From Aquisphaera insulae (GTDB lineage Bacteria > Planctomycetota > Planctomycetia > Isosphaerales > Isosphaeraceae): a stretch of DNA of 64,000 nucleotides. The notes beneath the pieces were generated by a model that ran no database searches, was not told the DNA's origin, and worked only from the letters and a program-made list of their open reading frames with translations. Of this stretch, positions 18,861-28,900 are shown piece after piece. The translations under genes were made by a program, and so were the position numbers. Position 1 is the first letter of the stretch; every line of letters starts with the position of its first letter. Where the stretch lies: positions 1-64,000 of the forward strand of contig NZ_JAALJH010000007.1 in NCBI RefSeq assembly GCF_011064615.1, in the 5' to 3' direction.

Positions 18861-21344
18861 ATGAGCAGGGACTCCGCGATGGGAAGCACAGCTCCGCGAA
18901 TGGGGATCGCGCCGACGATGGGCGTGGCGCTGGTCATTCTACTCCTGGCCCCGGCCGGCCTTCAAGCGGCCGAGCCGACAGTCCGGGGCTCACGGAAGCC
19001 GCCCGAACAAACCCTAGCTCTCTGGTACGCGCGGCCGGCCAAGGAATGGCTCGAGGCGTTGCCCGTGGGCAACGGCCGGCTCGGCGGCATGGTGTATGGC
19101 GGCATCCTCTCGGAGCGGATCGCGCTCAATGACACCACGCTGTGGTCCGGCGGCCCCAAGGACGGGAACAACCCCGGCGCCCGGCAGGCCTTGCCGGAGA
19201 TCCGCCGGCTCATCGCCGAGGGCAAATTCGCGGAAGCTCATCAGCTCGGCAAGAAGATGATGGGCCCCTACACGCAGACCTACTTGCCGCTGGGAGAGCT
19301 TGTCCTCAAGCTCCACGAGGGGGAGCCCGAGCCGGCGGAGGTCACGGACTACCGGCGCTGGCTCGACCTGGATCGCGCGGTGGCCCTGGTCGAGTATCGG
19401 ATCGGCGAGATCTCGTATCGTCGCGAGGTCTTCGCTTCCCACCCCGACAACGTGCTCGTCGTCCGCCTGTCCGCGAGTCGCCCTGGGGCGCTGAACTTCA
19501 CGGCCCGGCTCGGCAGCCGGCTCCATTTCAAGACGAAGGCTGACATCGACGAGTTGGTCCTTGATGGCAAGGCCCCCGCGCATGTCGACCCGAATTACTA
19601 CAATCGCCCGAACCCGGTCATCTACCAGGACGACGGCGAGGGCATGCGCTTCCAGTGCCGGCTGCGGGCGACGGCCGACGGGGGGCTCGTGTCGGTTGAT
19701 GACTCCTTCATCCGCGTCGAGGGGGCGACCTCGGCCTTGCTGTTCCTGGGCGAGGCCACCAGTTTCAACGGCTTCGACCGCTCGCCGGCACGCGAGGGCA
19801 TGGACCCCGGGCGCGAGGCCAAGCGCCGGCTCGGCGCGGCCGTCGGGCAGGCTCATGAGGCCCTCCTGGCCCGGCACGTCGAGGACCACCAGGCCCTCTT
19901 CCGCCGCGTGGCGCTGGACCTGGGCGGCTCGCCCGCGGACGCCCCGCCGCTCCCCACGGATGAGCGTGTGAAGAAGTACGGGTCCGACGATCCGGCGCTG
20001 GTGCGGCTCCACTTCCAGTACGGCCGCTATCTCCTGATCGCCTCGTCCCGCCCCGGAGGCCCGCCGCCGAACCTCCAGGGAATATGGAACGACGAGATCC
20101 GCGCCCCCTGGAGCAGCAACTGGACGATCAACATCAATACCGAGATGAACATGTGGCCGGCGGAGGTGACCAACCTGGCCGAGTGCCACGAGCCTCTCTT
20201 CTGGCTGATCCGCGGCCTGGCCCTCAACGGCCGGAAGACGGCCGAGGTCAACTACGGCTGCCGCGGCTGGGTGTCGCACCACAACGCGGACATCTGGTGT
20301 CAGACGGCGCCCGTCGGCGACTACGGCGACGGCGACGCCACGTGGGCCCTCTGGCCGATGTCCGGGCCGTGGCTCTGTCAGCACCTCTGGCAGCACTACG
20401 AGTTCTCTCGCGACGTGGCGTTCCTCCGCGACACCGCCTATCCGCTCATGAAGGGCGCGGCGGAGTTCTGCCTGGACTTCCTCATCGATGACGGCAAGGG
20501 GCGGCTGGTGACGTCGCCCTCGACCTCGCCGGAGAACCAGTTCCGCACGCCCGACGGCAAGACGGCCGCGGTGGCGATGGCCAGCAGCATGGACCTGGAG
20601 TTGATCCACGACCTGTTCACCCACGTCATCGCCGCGACCAAGGTCCTGGACACGGATCCCGAGTTCCGTTCGAGGCTGGAGGCGTCGCTCGCGAAGCTCT
20701 ACCCGCTCCAGGTCGGGCCCGACGGCCGGTTGCAGGAGTGGTTCCGGCCGTTCGAGGAGCCGGAGCCGCATCACCGGCACCTGTCGCACCTCTGGGGGAT
20801 GTACCCGGGGTCGCAGATCGGCCGCGGGACGCTGGAGCTGCGCGAGGCGGCCCGCAAGTCCCTGATCGGGCGGAGCGACGAGGGGACGGGCTGGTCCACC
20901 GGCTGGAAGGTCTGCCTCTGGGCCCGGCTGGGGGACGGCGACCACGCGCTCGCGCTCATCAAGCGGACTCTCCGCATCGGCCCCGGCGGCGTCCATCCGA
21001 ACCTCTTCGGCAGCCACCCGCCGTTCCAGATGGACGGCAACTTCGCCTTCCCGGCCGGGGTCGCGGAGATGCTCCTCCAGAGCCATGCCGCCGACGGGGA
21101 GATCCACCTGCTGCCGGCCCTGCCGAGGGCCTGGCCGACCGGCTCGGTGCAGGGCCTGCGCGCCCGCGGCGGCTTCACGGTGGATATCGCCTGGAAGGAC
21201 GGAACGCTCGCCTCGGCGGCGATCGCCTCATCGCTGGGGGGCACGGCGAAGGTCCGGCTCGGTGACCGGACGGTGGCGATCGATACCGTCAAGGGGGGGC
21301 GATACAACCTGGGCGCGACTCTCGCCCCCGTCGGCGGTCGTTGA
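18861..21344 (+). CDS. Secreted glycoside hydrolase family 95 (alpha-L-fucosidase type)
   Basis: From the ATG at 18861 the product has 827 residues and starts with a signal sequence (hydrophobic [17 protein letters not shown]). Earlier in-frame starts would precede that signal with nonsense sequence; ATGs at 18879 and 18900 are alternatives. The body is collinear with GH95 inverting 1,2-alpha-L-fucosidases. It has the N-terminal [15 protein letters not shown] and [10 protein letters not shown] blocks, the catalytic-region asparagines in [16 protein letters not shown], the general-acid glutamate in [11 protein letters not shown], the [17 protein letters not shown] block, and the [17 protein letters not shown] aspartate region. 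Some GH95 members act on L-galactose instead. It is probably periplasmic or secreted and releases fucose from algal or plant glycans. Confidence 0.88.
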   Translation: MSRDSAMGSTAPRMGIAPTMGVALVILLLAPAGLQAAEPTVRGSRKPPEQTLALWYARPAKEWLEALPVGNGRLGGMVYGGILSERIALNDTTLWSGGPKDGNNPGARQALPEIRRLIAEGKFAEAHQLGKKMMGPYTQTYLPLGELVLKLHEGEPEPAEVTDYRRWLDLDRAVALVEYRIGEISYRREVFASHPDNVLVVRLSASRPGALNFTARLGSRLHFKTKADIDELVLDGKAPAHVDPNYYNRPNPVIYQDDGEGMRFQCRLRATADGGLVSVDDSFIRVEGATSALLFLGEATSFNGFDRSPAREGMDPGREAKRRLGAAVGQAHEALLARHVEDHQALFRRVALDLGGSPADAPPLPTDERVKKYGSDDPALVRLHFQYGRYLLIASSRPGGPPPNLQGIWNDEIRAPWSSNWTININTEMNMWPAEVTNLAECHEPLFWLIRGLALNGRKTAEVNYGCRGWVSHHNADIWCQTAPVGDYGDGDATWALWPMSGPWLCQHLWQHYEFSRDVAFLRDTAYPLMKGAAEFCLDFLIDDGKGRLVTSPSTSPENQFRTPDGKTAAVAMASSMDLELIHDLFTHVIAATKVLDTDPEFRSRLEASLAKLYPLQVGPDGRLQEWFRPFEEPEPHHRHLSHLWGMYPGSQIGRGTLELREAARKSLIGRSDEGTGWSTGWKVCLWARLGDGDHALALIKRTLRIGPGGVHPNLFGSHPPFQMDGNFAFPAGVAEMLLQSHAADGEIHLLPALPRAWPTGSVQGLRARGGFTVDIAWKDGTLASAAIASSLGGTAKVRLGDRTVAIDTVKGGRYNLGATLAPVGGR

Positions 21345-21377
21345 GCCGTCGGCGGGGCAAAAGGGTTTGCCCGGTCC

Positions 21378-21404
21378 CCGCCCGCATGAGATAGTTGCGG
21401 GCGG
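21378..21404 (+). terminator. Hairpin after the GH95 gene
   Basis: A perfect 9-bp stem (CCGCCCGCA/TGCGGGCGG) with a 9-base loop lies 33 bp after the GH95 stop codon. A smaller GGCAAA/TTTGCC stem lies just before it. There is no U-tract. Confidence 0.5.
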
Positions 21405-21442
21405 AGAGCGTCGCCACCGACTTATCCCGGAAGGGGTCCAGC

Positions 21443-22711
21443 ATGTCCGACCGCAAGAATCCCGCATGCCTCGGCCGTCGTGATTTCCTGGGCGCGGTCG
21501 CCGCGGCTCCGGCCCTGGGGGCCCTCGGGGCCAGCTACGTCTCGGCCCAGGAGCCGAAGGCCGCGGCGGCGGCAAGCGGAGTCGCGCCGGTGCACGTGCC
21601 CGTGATCGGCGATGGGTCGCTGGGGATCCCCGGGCCGTATCCGGGCAAGGTCGTCGAGGTTCGCAATCCCCGGATGATCGTGAAGGGCGTCAAGAGCCGG
21701 GAGGCCATCAAGCAGTCGGTGGACCGTGGCATGAAGGCGCTGACCGGCGCGGACGACGCCGTCTCCGCCTGGCGGCGGTTCTTCGAGCCGGGGGACGTCG
21801 TCGGCGTGAAGATGAACCCGGTGGGCAACCCCCTGGCCAATACCTCCAGCGAGCTGATGCTGGAGGTCATCGAGGGCCTGAAGGCGGCCGGCGTGAAGCC
21901 CCGCGACATCGTCGTCTTCGAACGCTACCGCGCCGAGTTCCTGGTCGCGAAGATGCACGAGGCCGTGCCCGACGGCGTCGAGTGGCTGGCCCTGGGGGCG
22001 GGATACAACGGCCGCCAGCTCGACCTGAAGGGGAAGGACGACCTGCCCGTGGACGACCTCTCCCACGTCACCGGGTATGACCCCGATGAGTTCGTGCACC
22101 TGGAGGCGGTGAACGTCGGCGAGGACCCGAAGGATGACCGGACCAGGCGGTCGCACCTGGGGCTGCTGGTCACGAAGCGGGTGAACAAGATCGTGAACCT
22201 GCCGGTGCTCAAGGACCACGGATCGGCCGGGGTGACGGGGGCGCTCAAGAACATGAGCCACGGCCTGGTGAACAACGTCTGCCGTTCGCACAGCACGCCG
22301 GATTCGAACATCTGCAATATTTTCATCCCGCAGGTGGTCTCGCACCCGATCATCCGCAGGAAGTGCGTCCTGAACATCATGGACGGCATCACGGGGGTCT
22401 TCCAGGGGGGCCCCGGCACCGGCAAGGTGGAATGGACCTGGGAGAACAACGCCCTGATGTTCTCCACGGATCCGGTGGCCATGGACCACATTCTCCTCAG
22501 GCAGATCGACGCCAAGCGGAAGGAGAAGGGGCTGCCGCCGGTGGCCGCCTCCGGGCGGACGGCCTCCGATCCCCTGGGCGCCGAGGGCTTCGACGTCCGC
22601 CAGCCGCAGCACATCCGGCTCGCCGGGTTCCTCGGCCTGGGCCTCTTCGAGCTGAACTCGCCCCGGGGGCGGAGGTTCTCCGTCCAGCACACGGCGATCG
22701 ACGTGTCGTGA
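21443..22711 (+). CDS. Tat-exported DUF362 domain protein
   Basis: The 422-residue product starts with a twin-arginine signal, LGRRDFLGAVAAAPALGALGASYVSA, so it is folded in the cytoplasm before export. The body matches DUF362: DVVGVKMNPVGNP, LMLEVIEGLKAAGVKPRDIVVFER, VNKIVNLPVLKDHGSAGVTGALKNMSHGLVNN, and a C-terminal DPVAMDHILL segment. DUF362 proteins are often associated with iron-sulfur clusters, but this one lacks an obvious ferredoxin cysteine cluster. Function in planctomycetes is unknown. The ATG is preceded by an AAGGGG element. It lies 98 bp after the GH95 gene. Confidence 0.82.
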   Translation: MSDRKNPACLGRRDFLGAVAAAPALGALGASYVSAQEPKAAAAASGVAPVHVPVIGDGSLGIPGPYPGKVVEVRNPRMIVKGVKSREAIKQSVDRGMKALTGADDAVSAWRRFFEPGDVVGVKMNPVGNPLANTSSELMLEVIEGLKAAGVKPRDIVVFERYRAEFLVAKMHEAVPDGVEWLALGAGYNGRQLDLKGKDDLPVDDLSHVTGYDPDEFVHLEAVNVGEDPKDDRTRRSHLGLLVTKRVNKIVNLPVLKDHGSAGVTGALKNMSHGLVNNVCRSHSTPDSNICNIFIPQVVSHPIIRRKCVLNIMDGITGVFQGGPGTGKVEWTWENNALMFSTDPVAMDHILLRQIDAKRKEKGLPPVAASGRTASDPLGAEGFDVRQPQHIRLAGFLGLGLFELNSPRGRRFSVQHTAIDVS

Positions 22712-22752
22712 TCGCATCGCACGCGTCACCGCCACGAAAGGCGAACCGCACC

Positions 22753-23049
22753 ATGGGAACGCAAGTCGCCCGCCGAGAAGCCACCATCGTCAACACGTAC
22801 GGCCTGCACATGCGGCCGTCCACCCGGTTCGTGAAGCTCGCCGGCACGTTCCAGTCCGAGGTCTGGGTGGAATTCCACGGCGCCCGAGCCAACGGCAAGA
22901 GCCTGCTCGAGATGACCTGCCTCGCCGCCGAGCGCGGGGCGACCATCGAGATCGAGGCCCACGGTCCCGACGCCGAGCGGGCCGTCGGGGCCCTGGCGGA
23001 GCTCGTCGCGGCGGGATTTCACATGGATGATGAAACGGCGGAGAACTGA
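22753..23049 (+). CDS. HPr-family phosphocarrier protein
   Basis: The 98-residue product has the HPr active-site motif GLHMRPSTRF with the phospho-accepting histidine at residue 19 and the conserved arginine and proline after it. The regulatory-serine region reads NGKSLLEMTCLAAERG, so a Ser46-like residue is present. The rest (TIEIEAHGPDAERAVGALAELV) is the usual C-terminal strand and helix. No PTS enzyme I, enzyme II or HPr kinase lies in the window, so it may be regulatory rather than part of sugar uptake. It is preceded by the DUF362 gene with a 41-bp gap. Confidence 0.88.
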   Translation: MGTQVARREATIVNTYGLHMRPSTRFVKLAGTFQSEVWVEFHGARANGKSLLEMTCLAAERGATIEIEAHGPDAERAVGALAELVAAGFHMDDETAEN

Positions 23050-23063
23050 CCACGGAGACTTGG

Positions 23064-23081
23064 CGCGGCCTTTCGGCCGCG
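23064..23081. terminator. Hairpin between convergent genes (HPr and TIGR03067)
   Basis: A 7-bp perfect stem (CGCGGCC/GGCCGCG) with a TTTC loop fills most of the 32-bp space between the two convergent stop codons. It probably acts in both directions. Confidence 0.5.
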
Positions 23082-23581
23082 TCAAGGTTGGTCTTTCTGC
23101 CGGCGGAAGACCATGAGGGTCTGAGGCGAGCCCGGCTCGGCCTTGAACTCCGTCGGTCGGGGCTTGTCGGGGTCGGCCATGCAGAGGGTGAGCTCGTCAC
23201 CTTCCTGCTTGTAGATGCCGAGCACGCGTTTTCCCTTCGAGGGTCCGCCATCGGGGAGGACGTCGATCGTCTTCACGTCCTTGCCGTCGGAGGGCTGCAC
23301 GCCCAGGACGAGCTTCGTGCCGGCGAAGCTCTTGCCGTCGCGCTTCCAGACGACGTGATCGGCCTCGACGGTCCGCGTGATCGTGCGGACGATCCCCGCC
23401 GGAGTCTGCTTGCCGTCGCGGCGGAAGGAGACGGCGATCCAGGTGCCGGCCTGGGCCTTGAGCGCGGCTTCGTCGTTCCGCTCGCCGGCCGGCTCCTGCG
23501 CGGGGAGTAGGCCCGCGCAGAGCAGGATGGCGATGGGAACGAGGGACCGGGCGGCCGGCCCCGGGCGTCCCACGAGGCACA

Positions 23582-23585
<4 letters not shown>
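23082..23585 (-). CDS. Exported TIGR03067-domain protein
   Basis: The 167-residue product has a signal peptide ([17 protein letters not shown]) and then a planctomycete-specific TIGR03067 domain: a short lipocalin-like beta pattern with [17 protein letters not shown] near the start, [25 protein letters not shown] in the middle, [25 protein letters not shown] and a closing LMVFRRQK. No function is established for the family. The ATGATG start overlaps the TGA of the DUF1501 gene, so the two genes are translationally coupled. Confidence 0.8.
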
Positions 23586-25072
<1,487 letters not shown>

Positions 25073-25148
25073 GGCGGGGGTCCTGGTTGGGGGAAGTTGG
25101 GGCCTACGATTCGAATCCGGGCGGAAAGGGTTCTGCATTCACAGGCTA

Positions 25149-25472
25149 TTAGAGAGCGGAAGGGACAGGATCCTCGAATTCCATGTTGGAGAACGATTTC
25201 CCCTTCTCCGAGCCATCGAGCAGGACGAGCATGCTGATGTCTTGCTGGGATTCTTCCGGGAGCAAAGCCAAATAGCGCCAGACTTGATCGTTTCGCTCAA
25301 CCCGACTCATCCCTCGGAACGCCGGATCGACGATCCGGATCCGGACGGAGACCGAATTCTGCCGGTAAAGATCGACGGAAGCTCCGGGGTGATCGGCCTC
25401 ATACTGTCGAAGGATGCCGATGATCTGATCAAGGATCTCATCGGCCTCGCCTCTGAGGAGCCTGACGCCCAT
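25149..25472 (-). CDS. Small protein, BolA-like in appearance, paired with a HEPN gene
   Basis: The 107-residue product, taken from the ATG at 25472, contains VSVRIRIVDPAFRGMSRVERNDQVW followed by LLPEESQQDISMLVLLDGSE. The pattern of a beta-strand, an F.G...VER..... helix and a final strand recalls BolA-like proteins, but the resemblance is by eye. The ATG starts one base after the stop of the upstream HEPN gene, so both are made from one message. Its role is unknown; a partner or antitoxin for the HEPN protein is one possibility. Confidence 0.65.
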   Translation of the reverse strand: MGVRLLRGEADEILDQIIGILRQYEADHPGASVDLYRQNSVSVRIRIVDPAFRGMSRVERNDQVWRYLALLPEESQQDISMLVLLDGSEKGKSFSNMEFEDPVPSAL

Positions 25473-25473
25473 T

Positions 25474-25890
25474 TCACAACCTGCCTTTCGCCCATTGGAT
25501 GAGCCGCCCGGCTGCGTCCAGAAACGCCTTCGCTTCATGCTCATGCAGCGTCGCTGGCTCGTATCGGAGATCAGTAGACCAGGTATCGACAAGCGTAAAG
25601 TCCTGGATCACCGTCGTCGGCAGGGAAGCCCCTCCTCTCAGGCGATACGTCTGCCTCAGCCAATTGTAATCATGGGCGCGAGCCCCGCGGAAGGAATGGA
25701 GAACTTCCTGAGTGTCGGTCGGTGCAACGACGGCGAGGATGAGGGACTTCAAGGCGCACTCGATGCTGTAGCCTGCGAGGTAAACCGCACCGGTTGGATG
25801 ATCGGCCTTCTGAAGCACCTCGGCTTCGACGAATCGTTGTCCCGCACAGCGATAGAACTTCCTTGCTTCCTTGGAACGGGGATTTGCCAT
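25474..25890 (-). CDS. HEPN-domain protein
   Basis: The 138-residue helical product matches the HEPN (PF05168-like) fold: KFYRCAGQRFVEAEVLQKAD in the first helix, AVYLAGYSIECALKSLILA in the second (the common IECALKALI motif), and AHDYNWLRQ in the third. Many HEPN proteins are RNases, with an RxxxxH motif, that pair with nucleotidyltransferase antitoxins. Here a clear RxxxxH is not evident and no nucleotidyltransferase follows, so activity is uncertain. The gene lies 28 bp after a DUF1553 gene on the same strand. Confidence 0.78.
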   Translation of the reverse strand: MANPRSKEARKFYRCAGQRFVEAEVLQKADHPTGAVYLAGYSIECALKSLILAVVAPTDTQEVLHSFRGARAHDYNWLRQTYRLRGGASLPTTVIQDFTLVDTWSTDLRYEPATLHEHEAKAFLDAAGRLIQWAKGRL

Positions 25891-25918
25891 AAGGTCGAGA
25901 GCTTTTAATCGACAGCGA

Positions 25919-28900
25919 TCAATGATTGAACAGGAAGGCCGGGCTGTTGATCAAGGCCCAGGCGACGTCCTGCGCGGCGGTGAGGCGGCGGGAGGCGGCC
26001 TGCTGGATGCTCTGCTCGACGTCGTGGCGGAGCTGCTGGAGCGACGGGTCGGCCGCGACCGGGAGCTTCGCCTGGTCCACCTGGGCGCGGAGGGCGGCCA
26101 GTCGGGCGTCCTCGGGGAGCGGGGCCCGGCTGGCGTTCAGGGCGTCGGTCTTCGCCCTCAGGTCCGTGTCCATGGCGCGGAGATAGCCCATCAGCAGGTC
26201 CTTCTGGGCCTGGGGGCGGACCTCCGGCGCGACGGCGAGGGCGGCGCGGAGCGGCTCCGCCAGGTCGAGCCCCGGCGCGGGGGCCTTCGTGACCGAGATC
26301 CGGAACCGGCCGAGCTGGTAGACCCGGCCGCCGTACTTCTGATGCAGCTTGATCGTCAGCAAGGTGCCGCCGGGGTTCCCCGCGGGGGCCTTCGTCTCGA
26401 AGGTCGCCCAGTGGATCATCCCGGTCCTCGGCGAGACGGCCCAGCCGTTGTCGCCGTCGTCGGTGCCGTCGATCGCCTTGGAGACGTCGAAGCCGCCCTG
26501 GCTGAAGTCCGCCTTCGCGTTCTGGAGCGGGATCGGTGCCGCCTTGGCCGGCTCGGCCTTCGGCGCGGCCGAGAGCTGGATCTCGGAGAGGACGAAGTTG
26601 CCGTCGGGGGCGCGGCCCGGGCCGTTGACCGGGAATCTCGGATCCGGCAGCAGCTCCAGGCGGACGCCCGTGATCCCGACCAGGTCGGTCTCGGCGGCGA
26701 TCGTGTACTCGTCCATGGCGATGTTGCCCGAGGCCACGATCGAGCCGTCGGCCTCCTTCGAGAGCTTCGTCCCCCCGGTCGCGGACAGGGCCTTCGGCTC
26801 CAGGACCGCCCAGCGGTTCACGATCGACCCGGCATGCTCCTTCTCCCAGGCCGCGAGCCTGGCCGGGAGCGTCGCCTCGTACGCCTTCAGGTCGGCCTCG
26901 AGCTTCGCCGTGGCCGCGGCCTTGTCCTTCTCCTGCCGGGCACGCTTCGGGGCCAGCTCCTTCTCGTACGAGCCGAGGGCGGCCTCGGCCCGGGCGATCG
27001 CCGCCAGCCGGTCGCGCTCGAGCTGCGGGCGCTTCAGCGCGTGCTCGAGCTCGTGCCTGGCCAGGTTCTCCGCGAGCTTGCGGTGGTCGTCGTCGATGGC
27101 CTTGAGGTCGGCCTCGCAGGTGGCGACCTCCGCGGCGGTGGCCGGGCGGTTGAGGACGCGGACGAAGATCTCGTCGATCAGCTTCGCGTCGTCGGGCTGG
27201 GTCGAGACCAGCGCCGTCAGCTCGTTGGCCGGGTCGGCCAGCGCGTCCGCCAGCGTGGGGCCGCTGACCAGCGCCATGACCGGGCCGAGCTGCATGCCGC
27301 TGGTCCGCTCGCACTCGCAGGCGCTCTCGCGGGGAGGCCGGCCGAAGGTGGTGAGGAAGCCGCTGGGGAGCTCCACGCCGGAGTCCGGCAGGGCCGCGGC
27401 GCGGGTCCCTTCGGGCACGCCGGGGATCTTCGATTTCGTCCCGGTCACCCGGTAGACCGCATCCAGGAGCACCTCCGCCGGCAGCCGCCGGGCGATCGCG
27501 TGCGAATAGTTGGTCTTGTCATCCTGGTTCCATTTGTTCGTCCCGACCGAGAGCTGATACGTCCGCGACGTGCAGATCAGGCGGACGACGTGGCGGACGT
27601 TGAAGCCGCTCCTGATGAACTCGTCGGTCAGGTAGTCCAGGAGCTCCGGATTCGTCGGCGGGTTGCCCGCGCGGATGTCGTCCAGCGGCTCGATGATGCC
27701 GACGCCGAAGAGATAGCCCCAGAGCCGGTTGACGTAGCTGCGGGCGAAGTAGGGGTTGTCCTTGGAGGTCAACCAGGCGGCCATGTCGGTGCGTCGGCTG
27801 GCGTGCTCCGGCTTCCGGTAGGCGCACGGGTAGGGGAACTTGGGCGCGGTGACCTGCTTGGTCCGGTCGTGGATCATCTCGCCGGAGCCGGTGTCGCTGA
27901 CCATCTCGTAGAGGGGCTTGGGGGCCTCAACGTCGGTGCCGCCGACCATCCGGCCCTTGCTCTCGGGGTCCCCCTTCAGGCCCACCTGGGCGAAGAAGGC
28001 GGCCGTCTGATAGTACTGGTCCTGGGTCCAGCGCTCGAAGGGGTGGTCGTGGCACTTGTTGCAGTTGAACCGGACGGCCAGGAAGAGCTGGGTGGTGTTC
28101 TCCATGATGGCCGAGGGCTCGCGGAGCACCTTGAAGTAGGCGGCCGGCGGGTTCTCCCGGTTCGAGCCCGAGGCCGTGATGATCGCCCGGGCGAACTGGT
28201 CGTACGGGGTATTCGCCGCGACCTGGCCGCGGATCCAGGCCCGCAGGCCGACGGCGCCGTCGACGTCCAGGAACTTGCGGTTCACCTGGAGCAGGTCGGC
28301 CCACTTGTTGGTCCAGTAGTCGACGTACTCGGGCGAGCCGATCAGGCGATCGACGAGGGCCTCTCGCCTGGCCTTCGAGTCCCGCGAGTCGGCGAGGAAG
28401 GCCCTCACGTCGGCCGCGGTCGGCGGCAGGCCGGTGAGGTCGAGGGACGCCCGGCGGATGAACTCCTCGTCGGTGCAAAGGCCGGAGGGGAGGGTCTTCA
28501 TCCGCTTCCACTTGGCGGCGGTCAGGTCGTCGATCTTGCCGTAGGAGGGGGGCTGGGACCAGGCGAAGTCGCCGCGGTCCCCCATGACGGTGAGCGTCGT
28601 CGAGGCGTAGGCCCCCTCGAACCGCGCGAGGATGGGCGCCTCGCCGCGGCGGAGGGCGGTCATCACGCCGGACCTGCCGGCGGAGGCCACTTCCATGTTG
28701 CCGGTCTCCAGGAAGGCCTCGCGGGAGACGTCACGGACCTCGCCGTTGGCGTAGGTCGCCATGACCCGGAGCTGCTGCTTCGAGCCGATCCGCGGGAGGA
28801 TCGGGTTGACGGGCGTGACCTCGATCTTCGCGACCCGCGGGGTGGTCAGGTCGAGCTTCGCGCCGTCGGCGATCCAGGCGCGGAGGGTCTCGTAGTACGG

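Noticed and set aside
25095-25130. A tRNA-like T-loop sequence (GATTCGAATC) upstream of the DUF1501 gene
   Set aside because: The flanking bases do not form a 5-bp T stem on either strand and no anticodon or acceptor stem can be drawn.
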